Source: Gaertneriomyces semiglobifer
Taxonomy: Eukaryota > Chytridiomycota > Chytridiomycetes > Spizellomycetales > Spizellomycetaceae
NCBI GenBank assembly: GCA_025558075.1
Contig: JAHLKF010000011.1
Location: forward strand, 124,001-188,000
DNA length: 64,000 nucleotides
Direction: 5' to 3'
A program made the translations under genes and the position numbers. This document shows, piece after piece, positions 46,127 through 57,833 of the stretch. Position 1 is the first letter of the stretch. The number at the start of each line of letters is the position of its first letter. Under the pieces are notes generated by a model that made no database searches, was not told the origin of the DNA, and saw nothing but the letters and a program-made list of their open reading frames with translations.

Positions 46127-47265
46127 CTAGTCTGAGCTTGCCCGGACTACTAGAGTTTGTAAAATTGAAATCCCAAACATCTTTAGGCACCTGCCACTCG
46201 AAACCTGAGATGTTCCGCCACTCACTGTATAACCGATTATGTTTGCCATGGTAGGAGAAAACCCGAAATCCATCACCTGAATGCTGTTCTGGCAAACCTA
46301 CAATGAGTTCATCATAACCATTCACCCACGACGTCTCAAGGGAGTTCAGTATGAGAGCACGAGACATACGTACATTGTATTTACAGTAAACCAAAACATG
46401 ACATATATACAGACTTCGTTGAATGGGAGGGACACCGCTGTGACCGCTTCTAAGAACTCACATTCTTTCGAGCTCTCACGCTCCCCATCATGCTCCTTTG
46501 CTCATCCATACGTGGCCGATTGAGCTTGTTCATCTTGTCAAATACCTCCCTAAGATCGTCGGCCGGGATCGCATTTTCTTTATCAGCATCTTTCAAGTCC
46601 TTTTCCGACCTTTTCGACCGTAGAAGACCAAACGGTAAACCAAACTTGCGATCCTTGTCTTTCGCGGCGGGCTTGGTCGGTGCTTGTTGAGTGGTTGTGA
46701 CATAAGGTTGATCCGACGTCGGATGTAGATTACGCGATGATTGGAAGCCCGAGGTTGCACCCGCCTGTTCCTGCAATAGAAGCGTACGATAGTGAGCACG
46801 CTAGAAGATAGTCTGGAAGTGCTTCGTGCGAACGTACGACTGGCGTTTGTCTCAATTTCTCAACCGCTGCGCCAAGCCGTGCGAGTTCCATTTTGATCTC
46901 CTGCTTGGGAGTTAGACTGACTCTCTGAATCAACTCGCTATTAGCCACAGTCGACGGTTTCCCACGATTTGTTCATAGCGTACCTGATCGCGCAGACCTG
47001 CAGACTCGGACCGGCCGAGTTGCTGCCGAATCCTTTCCAGGCTCCCACTCCCGGGATTGGTTGACGCAGCGGGTGTACTCTCGTCCGCCGCGTGCCACCC
47101 ATCTCCATGTTCCAGCAATCGTTCTTCTTCAGCTTCGTAGAATCTGATGCGTTCATATCGGCCAAATCGGTGAAGGAGAGTCGTGAATCCGCTGTAAGGC
47201 TTGCTTGACGGGTAGATACATGGCGGCAGTGCATAGCTTTGGCTCGGTACTGGTGATAATGACAT
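46127..47265 (-). CDS. Uncharacterised protein with coiled segments
   Basis: I do not recognise the family. Four exons: 47265-46984, 46933-46838, 46770-46462 and 46297-46127, 285 aa, all phase 0. The N-terminus LPPCIYPSSKPYSGFTTLL and FGRYERIRFYEAEEERLL looks conserved. Two amphipathic helical stretches follow (SLERIRQQLGRSESAGLRDQ; TPKQEIKMELARLGAAVEKL). Then a Lys/Asp-rich linker with FGLPFGLLRSKRSEKD and DDLREVFDKMNKLNRPRM. The last exon is the least certain, as another frame is open across the same DNA. Overlap is avoided only if the stop at 46127 is right. Confidence 0.5.
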
Positions 47266-48061
47266 GATGTTCGACGACCTGCGGGACTTAGCGCAGGATC
47301 AAGGCAGCGTTTACACTTGGAATGGCCAGTTCGTGGCAATTTGTTCGCGTGCGCGAATTGCATACCTCCTGTCATCAAAAAGCCTCATACGAAAGTGCTT
47401 TGTTTTTGGATTATGCATCGCATTCCCCAGTTCAACCGAGAGCAGCAGCCCCCAGCAGTCCGACCCGCAATGTGTAATTGAGGACGAAGGTTCTGAGATT
47501 GGGAATGCTACGAACTCAAAGAAGTCTTCTTGACCGTACGTCACTCACGGACGTTGAGCAGTAGACTTGTGAGAGAGCAGTCTAACACATCCCAGTCCGA
47601 TTATGTACTATACCATCGGTTCAAACGGGTCGTCTCTAATACGCAGCGTCGATTCCTGGTGACCTACTGTGCTCCAACGAGCCGTCCTTTCCGTCCGCGC
47701 ACTCCCTTCGGAGAAATTCCGTATCGACGTCGACCAGCTCGAATGGACATGCAACCGATTTCTTCATGCTTATATATGTTTAAGGCTGCGCTTTGCGCAT
47801 TGCACCTAAATGATGTGGTCTTCATTCCCACAATGGTTCTGTTTGCAACCGAGTGTTTAATACTCCCAATGTCTCCAGCCTGAGTGGCCCGACATGATCT
47901 AGAACGTAGTTGCTGGTCATCTTTGCCGTAACAATTGAACGTACAGCGGTTTGATCCTCGCCTCCATCAACCGAACAGCGTTGGTAAAGGAACCTCGGTG
48001 CATCAATTACAAGTTGTGAACACGTCCAATCGTCGGTTCTTTTGGCATTCACAGTGACAAC
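47266..48061. other. Divergent spacer upstream of EAF3
   Basis: About 800 bp without a supportable gene. Open frames at 47264-47533 and 47530-47883 (plus) are not family-like. Confidence 0.4.
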
Positions 48062-49395
48062 ATGAAAGTTGTGAAAGCACAAACTACTGCTGTAGAAGAC
48101 CCGCCGCCACGAGCAGATGAAGTAGATCCTCCGTATAAAGAGGGTGAAACGATACTTTGCTACCACGGGCCGTTGTTGTATGAGGCTAAGGTTGGTATCA
48201 GGTATGCACTATTACTAGATTGCTGTTGCGAAGAATTGTAGCAGAGTCTCTTCCAAACAGATCATCATTAGACTGGTCAGAATGCATCAGTCGTACTCAT
48301 CCATCTTCTTTGCAGGTACTGAAGGCGAATGCGTTCTCAACGGATGAACTGGAGGCAACGACAGATCCGAAGGCTCTATCCGACATCACCATTCCAGGGC
48401 AGTATTACTACATTCATTATAAAGGATGGAACACCAAATGGGATTCATGGGTCCCTCAATCGCGGACGCTCAAGCTCACGAAGGAAAATCTGAAAAAGCA
48501 ACTGGAACTCAAGAAGAGTGTTGGCGCGAGACGCTTAAGTAACAGTTACAACCTTGGGAAGGCGGACGAGCAAGATGAGCCCATGGAAGTAGAAGACAAG
48601 ACTGCAGAGCCTGGCCCAAAGAAACGTGGGAGGCGACCCAAGAAGGAGGAAGATAAAGAAATCGAGAAGGAGGGAGACAAGGCGAGCAGTACACCTCCTG
48701 CCAGTGATCGAAAACGGAGGAGAGACTCGATGGCAATGTCCCGTCTCGCATTGTCATCCAATTCGACGTCAACGCCAACGCCCCCACCTTATTCACCGGA
48801 GGTACCATGCCCGCCTGTACAGTTGACCGATAAGCTTAACAAGCATCTGCAAGCTGATCGTGAGAAGATATTGCTCACCAGCACGGACATATCTCTTCCG
48901 GTGACTCCAAGTGTTTCGGAAATATTGGGGCAATACTTGGAACACTGCATCGAAGAAGGACCACAGGAGATCACTGCTGGCGAGGACAAGCCCTGGGGTG
49001 AGGGCGAGGTGGCATGTTTTCTGGAGGGCATCATGGGATACTTTGACACGGCCATTGGGAATCAGCTGCTCTATGCGGAGGAAAGAGGGGCATGGGATCG
49101 CGCCATGGAACCCGCCGCATCATCTGGGGATTCATCATCGCAACCGGCATCACCAAAAAGGACCAAGCGACCGTCAAGAGCGGAAACCGCCCAAACGCGA
49201 CAACCAAGTATGGATACCGATCCAACTGCAAAGCCACGGGGAAGAGACCTTGCTGGCACTGCGCATCTGCTTAGGCTGCTGACGAGGATTCACATTTACT
49301 TTGAGCGAAGTGGTGTGGATGAGGAGACAATGAAGAGCTTATTACAGAATTGCGATCGGTTGGTGACGTGGTTGGACAGCTCTGTTTCAATATGA
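48062..49395 (+). CDS. EAF3: Chromodomain/MRG protein EAF3 (MRG15)
   Basis: Subunit of the NuA4 acetyltransferase and Rpd3S deacetylase complexes that reads H3K36 methylation. Two exons, 48062-48190 and 48316-49395, 402 aa. The chromodomain is split by the intron: YKEGETILCYHGPLLYEAK, then VLKANAF and GQYYYIHYKGWNTKWDSWV (aromatic cage). A Lys/Glu-rich linker with KKRGRRPKKEE follows. The MRG domain (residues about 215-400) has LNKHLQADREKILL, VSEILGQYLEHC, GIMGYFDTAIGNQLLY and HLLRLLTRIHIYF. A Ser/Pro/Thr-rich insert sits inside the MRG domain, as in other fungi. Confidence 0.95.
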
Positions 49396-49604
49396 AGAGG
49401 GTGTGGTAGCATGCAACCCGCCCAATGGTGCAGTTGGTATATTCAATGGGCTATTGGTATTACATGATGTATCTCTGTGGAAATAATCCACTGAACTGAT
49501 GGACGTCTCGTTATGCGTGAGGTATCAACATGTCCTGAATAAATCTGGATGCAGCGACATCTAAGTACAAAGTACAGAAACGCAAGCGATCTGCTACTCA
49601 ACAA

Positions 49605-51235
49605 CTACATTGCTGTCCGTTGCTTGACCCAGTCAGCTACCATGCCTGCGACTTTCTTCCCCATCACCGTTTCGCTTTCCATCGTGGAAAACACCCTTTC
49701 AAATCCATTCGTCCACCATACGCCGGCTTCGTCCAACACGACAGGTAAGCTTGAGTAATTGAAACCAGGGCTTAATACAGGGTACGAGTCCCACTCCTTC
49801 CGCACCACTTCTCTTGTTGACTCAAACAACACAGAAAGGTCCGCATTGGAAACTGGCGCGTGGGAAAAAATCTTGTAAATGGGCGGTGACGTGGAATCAG
49901 AAAGCTGTGATAGAGAAAGGAATTGCGAAACGGAGGGAGTTGTGAAGATACTTTGTGGAATGTTGTCCGGTGTGTGGCCCGCAAAGTGGGCGGCGCGCAA
50001 GGATCCCGACACGATTGTGACATGGAGATGGATATACGGAAACGGAGACGGAGCAGGGTGGGCCAGATTCTCGAGACGAATGTTGTATCCGCCGGCCCTG
50101 TCGTGTTCGATCACATTAGTACCGAGTCATTCTGGTCCTTCTCAGGTAAGTTGATCAGACTTACACTCTCGGGACTGCCAAGACGACCGCATCGAATCGT
50201 GCATTCCCTTTCTCCGTCTCGACCAAGAACCCATTGTGCTGTTTTCTCACGCTGCGCACTCTGTGTTCAAGCATTAACTTCGCGCCGCTCCGGCTCACGA
50301 AGCCTTGGAAGATCTTCTCGTTGCCTTCTGCTACACTGACCGCTAGACCGTTCCCAGCTTCCATACACACAAGGGCGGACATAGCATTTATGTCAATATT
50401 CTGGGCGTAGTTCACTCGCGTTGCTGCTTGAATAATTTCCTCAATATACTTATCGCCGACGTTGTTGCCTTTGAACCAACTTTGTGCATCCTGCGTTACA
50501 TGATCCCTAAACTTCCACACATCTATCAAGTCGTCAACCGTGGCTGCTTCTCTACCGGATGCATCGTCGTACGCGACTTCCGCAAACTGCTTTGCCAGCC
50601 CTTCAGCAAGCCGGTTGGTGGTAAGCGGTGACAGGCCGTATCTCCACAGCATATCAACAGCAGTTTTTGACGAACTCTTGGAAGCTTTGAAAACAAAGTC
50701 GTGGCCATTCCACAGGCCCCATGGCAGGTTGTTGTTTACGGCCCTATCTTTGAGCTGTGCAATGGAGAGGTTGAAGTTGTTGGCGGCATCGTACAGCAGC
50801 TTATTCTCGGTCTTTTTGAGCATCCGTCAGACTCATTGCCCTTGCAATGGGACATGACAGAGCTTACCAGAAATATTGATGCGCCTAGTTCAACCCTCAC
50901 GCCATCGATGTTGATGCTCAATGCTCTACCACCGACGTGATCGGTGGCTTCATATATCACCATATCCACAGCTTGACTCACGTCGGATTGAGCCAGGTGG
51001 TAAGCAAAGCTAGATCCTGCTGCTCCAGCACCTGTTTTTCTACTTGTTAGGGCACGCCACATGAGGAGCACACCATGCTGCGGACTTCACCTATAACAGC
51101 GATCGTTATTGCTGGTGGGGTTAGTAGAGTTTGGCTCGTATGAGCAAGAGCTGCAGCCGCCGCTCCCACTATGGCCAGCACGCATAGCGGCAGGATGGAC
51201 AGAGCACCTCGTCGATGCTTCGATATTCTCGGCAT
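49605..51235 (-). CDS. PCYOX1: Prenylcysteine oxidase
   Basis: FAD-dependent thioether oxidase that degrades prenylcysteines released from prenylated proteins, in lysosome/vacuole. Four exons: 51235-51091, 51031-50868, 50811-50165 and 50097-49605, 482 aa. Signal peptide: ALSILPLCVLAIVGAAAAAL. The dinucleotide-binding GxGxxG (AVIGAGAAGSS) is built across intron 1; YEATDHVGGRA and VELGASIF follow. The middle has VDDLIDVWKF, FKGNNVGDKYIEEIIQAATR and the substrate-domain block MSALVCMEAGNGL. Intron 3 was placed at 50164-50098 because other acceptors bring in a stop codon. C-terminus: GVWWTNGFERVFSTMES, typical of the family. Confidence 0.92.
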
Positions 51236-52534
51236 GTTTTCAGTGGACCAGGAACCGAACGCGTAATCATAGGCATGAACGGCCTCAATTCAATAGAGAA
51301 TGGACGTACAATCATTCGCCTATTCTTTCATGGTTCGCAGCTGGTGGCGTGCACTGGCACTCTATGTCACTTAAACATACTTCATCTTCCTACTACTGCA
51401 TGTTGCAAATCGCATTCAGATGATACATGAACTGGGCATCCATCTGCAACATTCTGTACAATAAGTGCGCAAACCCTTGTGTTTCGCCGCCAAATCCAGC
51501 ATGAATTAAGCCGCAATCAGCATGAGCTCGCTTTGAGCTCTCTTGCATGAATCATAAGAGACGCTGATAAATGCAAAACCTTGGCGGAGATGCAGATGCA
51601 GGTCGCTGTGCGGCGACGACGTTTATAAGTACCCGGTCGAAGAGTGTCGAAGATGACCAACAGCGGCGACAATCGAAACCGCCCTGCAACCCAACTGAAA
51701 GCCCTTGTCAGGTCAGGTACGAATAGCAAATCATCGACAATACTTTCCTTAAAAACTTTCAGAGCCGTCTTGACCCAACCCGTAGCCAGAATATGGTAGC
51801 GCGAGAGCTGTGAGCCGCTTCCGGACTCTTCCATTCTCCATTTTTTTGGAGGGAAGAGTAGCTTCCACAGCTGGCAGACTAACCGCTATCCAGCCACACA
51901 CTGATTCTCCGAGGAAAAAGAGTGCCATATTCTCGTGCCCCCTCTGCAACCCACCACGGGAATTGTAGCAGGCGAGACTACGCCAAGTAAAATGACTTGG
52001 AGCAACGAGCCCACCCAAAACTTGAACAGTCACATCTGAATATGGTAGCGCGAGAGCTGTGAGCCGCTTCCGGACCCTTCCATTCTCCTTTTGTTGGAGG
52101 GAAGAGTAGCTTCCACAGCTGGCAGACAAACCGCTATCTATCCACACTCTGATCTTCAAGGAAAAGAGTGCCATATTCTCGTGCCCCCCCTGCAACCCAC
52201 CATGGGAATTATAGCAGACGAAACTACGCCGGGACACCGCAAGAGTGCCAGAGAATGCACCTGTCAAGAATGGGGCAGTAACGGGTACCTAATCCAGTAC
52301 ATGGTGTAGGCTGAGAGAGAAAGAGTGGAAAGACCTGAAACAAACGTCGTGTCCAATTTATACTCTGTGGAGGCTCCCCACATTTCTCATCCGCGTCTTC
52401 TAAACTTATTTCGCGCGAAAGGTCAGAAAAGGCGAGAGGAAGTTAAGAACGAACGAACGAACGAATACGGCAATTAGCAGATTCGAAGAGCTATCAAGGA
52501 GAGACGGGATTTACGAAATTGGACACAGAATAGG
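51236..52534. other. 1.3-kb divergent region with direct repeats
   Basis: Between PCYOX (minus) and DRE2 (plus). It contains two long direct repeats at 51789-52230. No gene is supported; open frames here arise within the repeats. Confidence 0.5.
51789..52230 (+). repeat. Direct repeat pair, about 195 bp each, 249-bp spacing
   Basis: Copy 1 is 51789-51983 and copy 2 is 52038-52230. Both start GAATATGGTAGCGCGAGAGC and end CTACGCC. About 85-90% of positions agree by eye, with small indels (for example the TTTTTTTGGAG versus TTTTGTTGGAG run). A 54-bp unique spacer separates them. Coding is unlikely. Confidence 0.85.
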
Positions 52535-53636
52535 ATGGCATTTGAAGTCGTTAGTCCGGGACAAAAGGTGCTCCTGGTCGGCAACCCCGTTGCACAGGCG
52601 CAGGATTTACAGCGCACGCAGCAAGAGTTATTGGAGAAGGTTACATCGTCAGGCTCTATCTCTTTCGAGCAGTTTGACCGAGTGCCCCACATTCCTTTGC
52701 CTACCTCGGTGTATAATGCTGTCATCTCTGGGGCCATTCAACCGTCTGCGTTTCCGCACCCGGTTGCCAGTATCACCAAATTTTTAAAGACTTTGGCACC
52801 GAGCGGTTCCGTCACACTTGTCGAGCCTGTGCTTATCGACTATGCGGCAGCTGCTACCGCCACTCAGACCGACGCCCTGCGTCTTCCGACACGAACAACA
52901 TCTGCACTTGTTTCGGATGTCAAATTGGCTGGGTTCATAGACGTTGCTGTGATAGATTCGACACCCATTGACGATGAGACTGTAGAAAAGTGGGTGATTC
53001 AATGTTGGGGTGTGGAGCCACAGGAAGTCCATTCTGTGGCAGACTATCTGAAAGGAAAGGTTTTGATGGTCAAGGTGACGGCGCGTAAGCCGGCGTACGA
53101 GGTTGGAGCTGCTGCAGCTCTGCCTTTTGCAAGGAAGAAGGTTGTAACTGTCGCCACTGCCCCGAAACCTGCTAAAGAATCGGTGTGGACGATAAACCCG
53201 GATGATGATGAGGAAGATGAAGAGTTAGAAGATGAGGATGCCTTGTTGAGCGACGATGATCTCGTCATCCCTGTCATCAAGAAACCGCTAGACTGCGAGC
53301 CAGTAGGAGGCAAACGGAAAGCCTGTAAGAATTGTACCTGTGGATTGGCCGAGATGGAGGACGACGCGGCTGCAGATGAGGATGAAGCTAAGGTTGTTGT
53401 TGTAACACCAAAGAAGAAGGTTGCTACAGCACCGGCATCGTCCTGTGGAAATGTATGTTTAACTTCGCCTGTGCTTACGGTAATGCATGTATTAACTCTT
53501 TCTATGCTCGGTTTAGTGTTATCTTGGTGACGCTTTCCGCTGTGGCAGCTGTCCATATATGGGAATGCCAGCTTTCAAGCCAGGAGAAAAGGTTTTGCTT
53601 GCTGGAAATTTGTTGAACGACGATGTTGACCTGTAA
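52535..53636 (+). CDS. DRE2: Fe-S cluster assembly protein DRE2 (anamorsin)
   Basis: Electron-transfer partner of Tah18 in the cytosolic iron-sulphur assembly pathway. Two exons, 52535-53452 and 53517-53636, 345 aa. The N-terminal methyltransferase-like domain starts with [12 protein letters not shown] variable acidic linker (about 225-245) follows. The two C-terminal Fe-S binding segments are [14 protein letters not shown] and [19 protein letters not shown], the second built across the intron, ending [11 protein letters not shown]. The first segment carries one Cys upstream (PLDCEPVGG), giving the CX(n)CXXCXC pattern. Confidence 0.95.
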
Positions 53637-54017
53637 ATATGAGCATCCATGTTGTAATTGTAGTTTACGTTACTCTGCCGCATCCGTAATAGATTTAATT
53701 GATTGAGCAACTTCTCCACAAATGATACTGGTTCTCAACGTTAGCGGTGACTGTTCAGGAAGTAGAGCGTCGCTAGAAGTCATGTTCTCCATCCAATGAA
53801 GCGCTCGGTGACTTAACCGACTGGACGGAAAGTATTTGCAGCGAGAACACCAAGATGCTACGTCGAACGCTCAGCTGAGCTGAGCGGACATAAAGCTACG
53901 GTGATCATTTCGCCGCATTTCCAGTTCTTACGGTTCCGGCTATTGCCAATCGTGTCCAAATCCGCAGTTGCGACCTCGAAAACATCACGCACAGCCGTTC
54001 GCCGTGTAGCTGGCACC
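53637..54017. other. Spacer upstream of tRNA ligase
   Basis: A 381-bp spacer. A GCTCAGCTGAGCTGAGC palindromic block occurs at about 53869-53885. No gene. Confidence 0.4.
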
Positions 54018-56778
54018 ATGGCGAAAGGAAAGAAGAAGCAGCATCAACATGCACCGATAGCATTACCTCGTTCTGATATAGGCGTCGTTGCCCAACAACA
54101 AGAAGATGAGATCGTCTCTTCTCTCTCAAATGTATCCCTCGCATCGCCGACGCCGACCCCAGGGTCCATGACTGTCAACGAAATGGTGGAAGCTTACAAT
54201 GACCTCTGTGTACCTCCACCTGGGAAGGGAAAAAGAAGAGCCTTGGTGAAACGGCAGGAATATAGTTTTCAAGCGCCTGGAAGTGTCGAACGGACTGTGT
54301 ACTCGTACAATTGTATGGAAAGTATGTTCAGAAAGAGATCTGAGCTACCGACATTGGCTAGAGGGTTATTTGTGATTGAGAAGAATGAAAGCTGGAAAAT
54401 AGCGGCCCGAGGGTATGACAAGTTTTTCAACAGTAAGTCGTTGATTGAACGACCGAAGGTGTACGTGGCCTAACATTGACCACTATAGTCAACGAATTGC
54501 CGACAACAAAGTGGGATACTATCGAAGAAAACACGACGGGGCCTTACGAACTGACACTGAAGGAGAATGGATGCATCATATTTGTTGCCGCTGTGGACGG
54601 TGATCTCTTGGTAACCTCAAAACACGCACTGGGTCCAGCCAAGGCAGATAATCGCACGGCAGATGGAAGTTTTAAGCCATCACACGCGGAGAAAGGGAAC
54701 GAGTGGGTTAATCGGCACCTGGAAAGCAAAGGGAAAACACGTAAAGAGCTAGCGGACTTCTTGGCCCGCGAAAACCTCACCGCAGTCTTCGAGCTGGCTG
54801 ATGATGACTTTGAGGAGCATATTCTCGAGTACCCTCCGGACCGACGGGGTTTATATATGCATGGTTTGAATGAGAATGTGCCCGCATTCCGGACCCGCAG
54901 CAGTCAAGAGGTGGCAGAGGTGGCGAGAGTGTATGGGTTCAAGTGCGTAGAGACTATCGTGTTTCAGACTCTCAGCGGTAGGTGCGCTGTCAAGAGTACG
55001 CGTTCACGGTAGGTGGATACTGAACGATTGACTTTTAAGAGGTGCGGACTTTCACCGATTCGTGTCGAGAAACTGGGTCCTACCAGGGTCGGGCGATTGA
55101 AGGCTTCGTGATCCGCTGTCGGCAAAAGGCCTCTCGCGACTTAGCTTTCTTTTTCAAAGTCAAGTATGATGAACCTTATCTTATGTTTCGCGAATGGCGA
55201 GAGGTCACCAATCGCGTCCGAAGTGGAAAGGATAGTACGTTCAAGCCCAGATTTCAGTTGACCAAACAGTACATTGCCTGGGTCAAAACAAAGCTAAGGA
55301 CGCGACCGGAGCTGTTTAGGGACTATGGAAATCAGAAGGGCATTATCGCTGTGCGGAATTTATTTTTGCAAGAAGCCCACATCGACGGCATTGGCGAGCA
55401 TATAGTGCGAGAGGCGAGAAAAACAACCGAGGAGTTCGAAAGAGGGGAAGCGACCATAAAGAGCGAGGAGGAACTTGAAGCAGAGGATGCCGAACATTTG
55501 CCGCTACCTAGCAGCAAGCAGCCACGAGGAAAGCTACCGGCATGTAGTACGCCTCGTCAAGCAGGTGCTTTCGGTAAAGAGAAGGTCCTTATTATCCCGA
55601 TCGCCATTATCGGCGCTGGCAAAACCCTGCTGGCCCGCATCCTTACATTTCTTTACCCGGCCAAGTTTGGGCACATTCAAAACGACAACATTAACGGGAA
55701 GAGGCCCGCCCCACGGTTTGCTCAAGAGATAATATCGCAATTTGACTCTAAGGATTTTGTGATTGCGGATAAAAACAATCATTACTTTCAACACCGACAG
55801 GATATTATTGAGGCCTTTCGATCATCTTATCCTGGTGGGCTCGTAATTGCGTTAGACTGGGGAATTGAGAAGATGGTGAAAGACCTTGGGTTAGAGCAAC
55901 TTGTGAACATTTGCGCGCAACGGGTTTTGCAACGAGGGGAAAATCATCAGAGCCTGACACCGAGTCGTGCAAAGGATTTCAAGCAGATCATTCGTTCCTT
56001 TGCAATGAAAAGAGATGCCTTGGATTTAAGGGGTCCAGCGGACAAAGGCATTGACGAGGTCATTGCTCTGAGTTTGACCGACAGTCCGGAACAGCATTTG
56101 AAGAAGATACTCCCGACGCTAGGTTTAGCGCTTCCCACTGCGGAAGGATTTCAGAAGGCGTTGGACGAAGCACTTACAGTCACGGAGACAGTGCGAAAAG
56201 AAGTCAAGGATATGTCGGCTCAGAAAAAGACCCGCTACTATGGGATCAGCATCGACAAGACTTTTGACATTGCTAAGTTCGTGGACGAGGTCTTCTCAAA
56301 ACATCCGGAGGCTGATCGAACGTTTTGGGATGAATTACAGAACGCTCGTCTTCCCGAGCAGAAAGCCAAAGGCTGGCATATAACGTTATGTATGAAAGGG
56401 AAGGGCGGGCCGACCGCTGAGGAACTTTGCGCTACATATGAAGCGCAAATCAAGCGCTATATTACTGACAATAGCGGGTCAATCCAGCAGGATCCCGGCG
56501 GACGCACGACAGCTGGTCCTTCTGTGTCCGTTGACGTTGAAGAACTTGTCTGGGATGACCGTATCATCTGTTTGTCGGTCTCATTACCCGACGGTGTGAG
56601 ATGCATGAATCCTGTTCCGCATATCACAGTTTGCACGCAAGATGGAGTTCAACCGGTTACAAGCAATGAAGTGCTGGGATGGGTGAAGGAAGGAACTGCT
56701 GATGGGAAGGTCCGTGGACGAATCAAGTTACCTGCCGCAGTTACAGTGACGGGCAGAATTTGTGGTTTTTATTTCTAG
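54018..56778 (+). CDS. TRL1: Fungal-type tRNA ligase (Trl1/Rlg1)
   Basis: Joins tRNA exons (and HAC1-type mRNA) by 3'-end cyclic phosphodiesterase, 5'-kinase and ligase activities. Three exons: 54018-54432, 54489-54977 and 55040-56778, 880 aa (yeast about 827). The adenylyltransferase domain has the lysine motif LKENGCIIF at about 162, then FELADDDFEEHILEY and IEGFVIRCR. The kinase P-loop IIGAGKTLLA is at about 490, followed by QNDNINGK. The phosphodiesterase domain has both HxT motifs, GWHITLCM (about 747) and PHITVCT (about 827). The start is the ATG at 54018; upstream in-frame sequence begins at GTG only. Confidence 0.95.
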
Positions 56779-57362
56779 GTTCTAGATCGCGAATAGAATA
56801 ATACAGTCACTCATTGCCTGGCGCCCCCCTTCATACCAAAGTCCATGTTCCAGTTTCCGTCTCCCAACGCTCTCAGCGAGCACGCGTTAATATCGAAGTT
56901 GCTTAATATAAACAGTGCGCGGTCGCGGAATACGGGCGGAGTTCGACGCGGAGTTCGCGCATCAACCGCTTATGGGAAGCGTTCACAAGGCACAGTCATA
57001 ATAATTGTGACACAGTCATGTAAATTATGGCACAGTTTTCGTATGCACGTCGCACGACGCACACCAAAAACGCCAAGTTTAACTCGGCCATTTGCAGGAC
57101 ATTGCGTGTTGTTCGGCAATGTTTGCTATTAGGAAGCTCATCACACATCAGTGACGCAGGCAGAGCGGTTCGTGAGTAGGAAGGAGCTGATGGAGCTGGG
57201 CTGAACGATTGCGCATATCGGGCGCGGTGGAGGACAAGGCACGACAAAATGTTGGGTTTGTTGCCAACTTGTTATCGGTCGTTATACCCCAATAGGGCGG
57301 GCAGCCACATCTGTAGATCTGTGAAAGCTTATATTATCATTCCTATCACGCAGCTATCCTGT
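56779..57362. other. Spacer with motif cluster
   Basis: Contains GGCACAGTCAT at 56989-56999, a one-mismatch copy at 57009-57019 (GACACAGTCAT) and a partial copy at 57029-57035. No gene is clearly linked to this cluster. Confidence 0.4.
56989..57019 (+). promoter_or_regulatory. GGCACAGTCAT motif cluster, copies 6 and 7
   Basis: An exact copy and a one-mismatch copy with starts 20 bp apart, close to the 23-bp spacing seen at DBP7. The downstream transcript, if any, is not identified. Confidence 0.35.
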
Positions 57363-57622
57363 CTAGATTGCTCCGTCGCGCAGTCGCTGCTCGATCTTGG
57401 CGGGCGGGATCTTGATCCCACGGTTAACGCCGGTGTCGACCTTCCTCGACGCTTTCATCGCGATCATGGCATCGTACTTCCACGGCGACTTGTTCTCACC
57501 TCGTGGCATACACGGTGTGCATCGTGCACCACAATTTCGGTTGAATGCCTATGGAAATATACCAGTTTGAAGTTCCCTGCCGAACTTTCTCCATCCAACT
57601 CATCATCCGAAGTGGTCGACAT
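57363..57622 (-). CDS. Possible small gene or fragment, unassigned
   Basis: A minus-strand frame ending at 57363 reads CGARCTPCMPRGENKSPW, then KYDAMIAMKASRKVDTGVNR and KIEQRLRDGAI before a stop. This is protein-like, with a CxxxCxxC cluster. An ATG at 57622 in another frame opens MSTTSDDELDGESSAGNFKL and runs about 50 codons. No splice joins the two frames convincingly. It may be a small gene with a missed intron, or a decayed element. Confidence 0.3.
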
Positions 57623-57833
57623 ATGCCGAAATAAGTAGATTGTGCAACGTTTTGCGCAAACATGTCATCTATCATCTGTGCGTTGCGTGCAGCTGTGATG
57701 TGGGAGTTTTTGGATATAAAGGGAGCCCACCTCGCTGCTTCCCACCGCTTTCATCAACCCGAGTCCAAGTTATCTGCGGTAGTTAGCTGGCCAACTTCCT
57801 TCCCCCTTCTGCAACGTTCTCAGTCCATTCATA

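Noticed and set aside
45978..46394. Minus-strand open frame with protein-like sequence overlapping the multi-TM gene's 3' end
   Set aside because: It overlaps the plus-strand coding region; the alternative phase-0 splice at 46298 gives a shorter exon ending at 46127 that avoids overlap.
51749..52309. Open frames within the 51789-52230 repeats as a repeated-domain protein
   Set aside because: Frames exist on both strands with no ATG context or splice sites, and sequence between copies drifts without regard to codon position.
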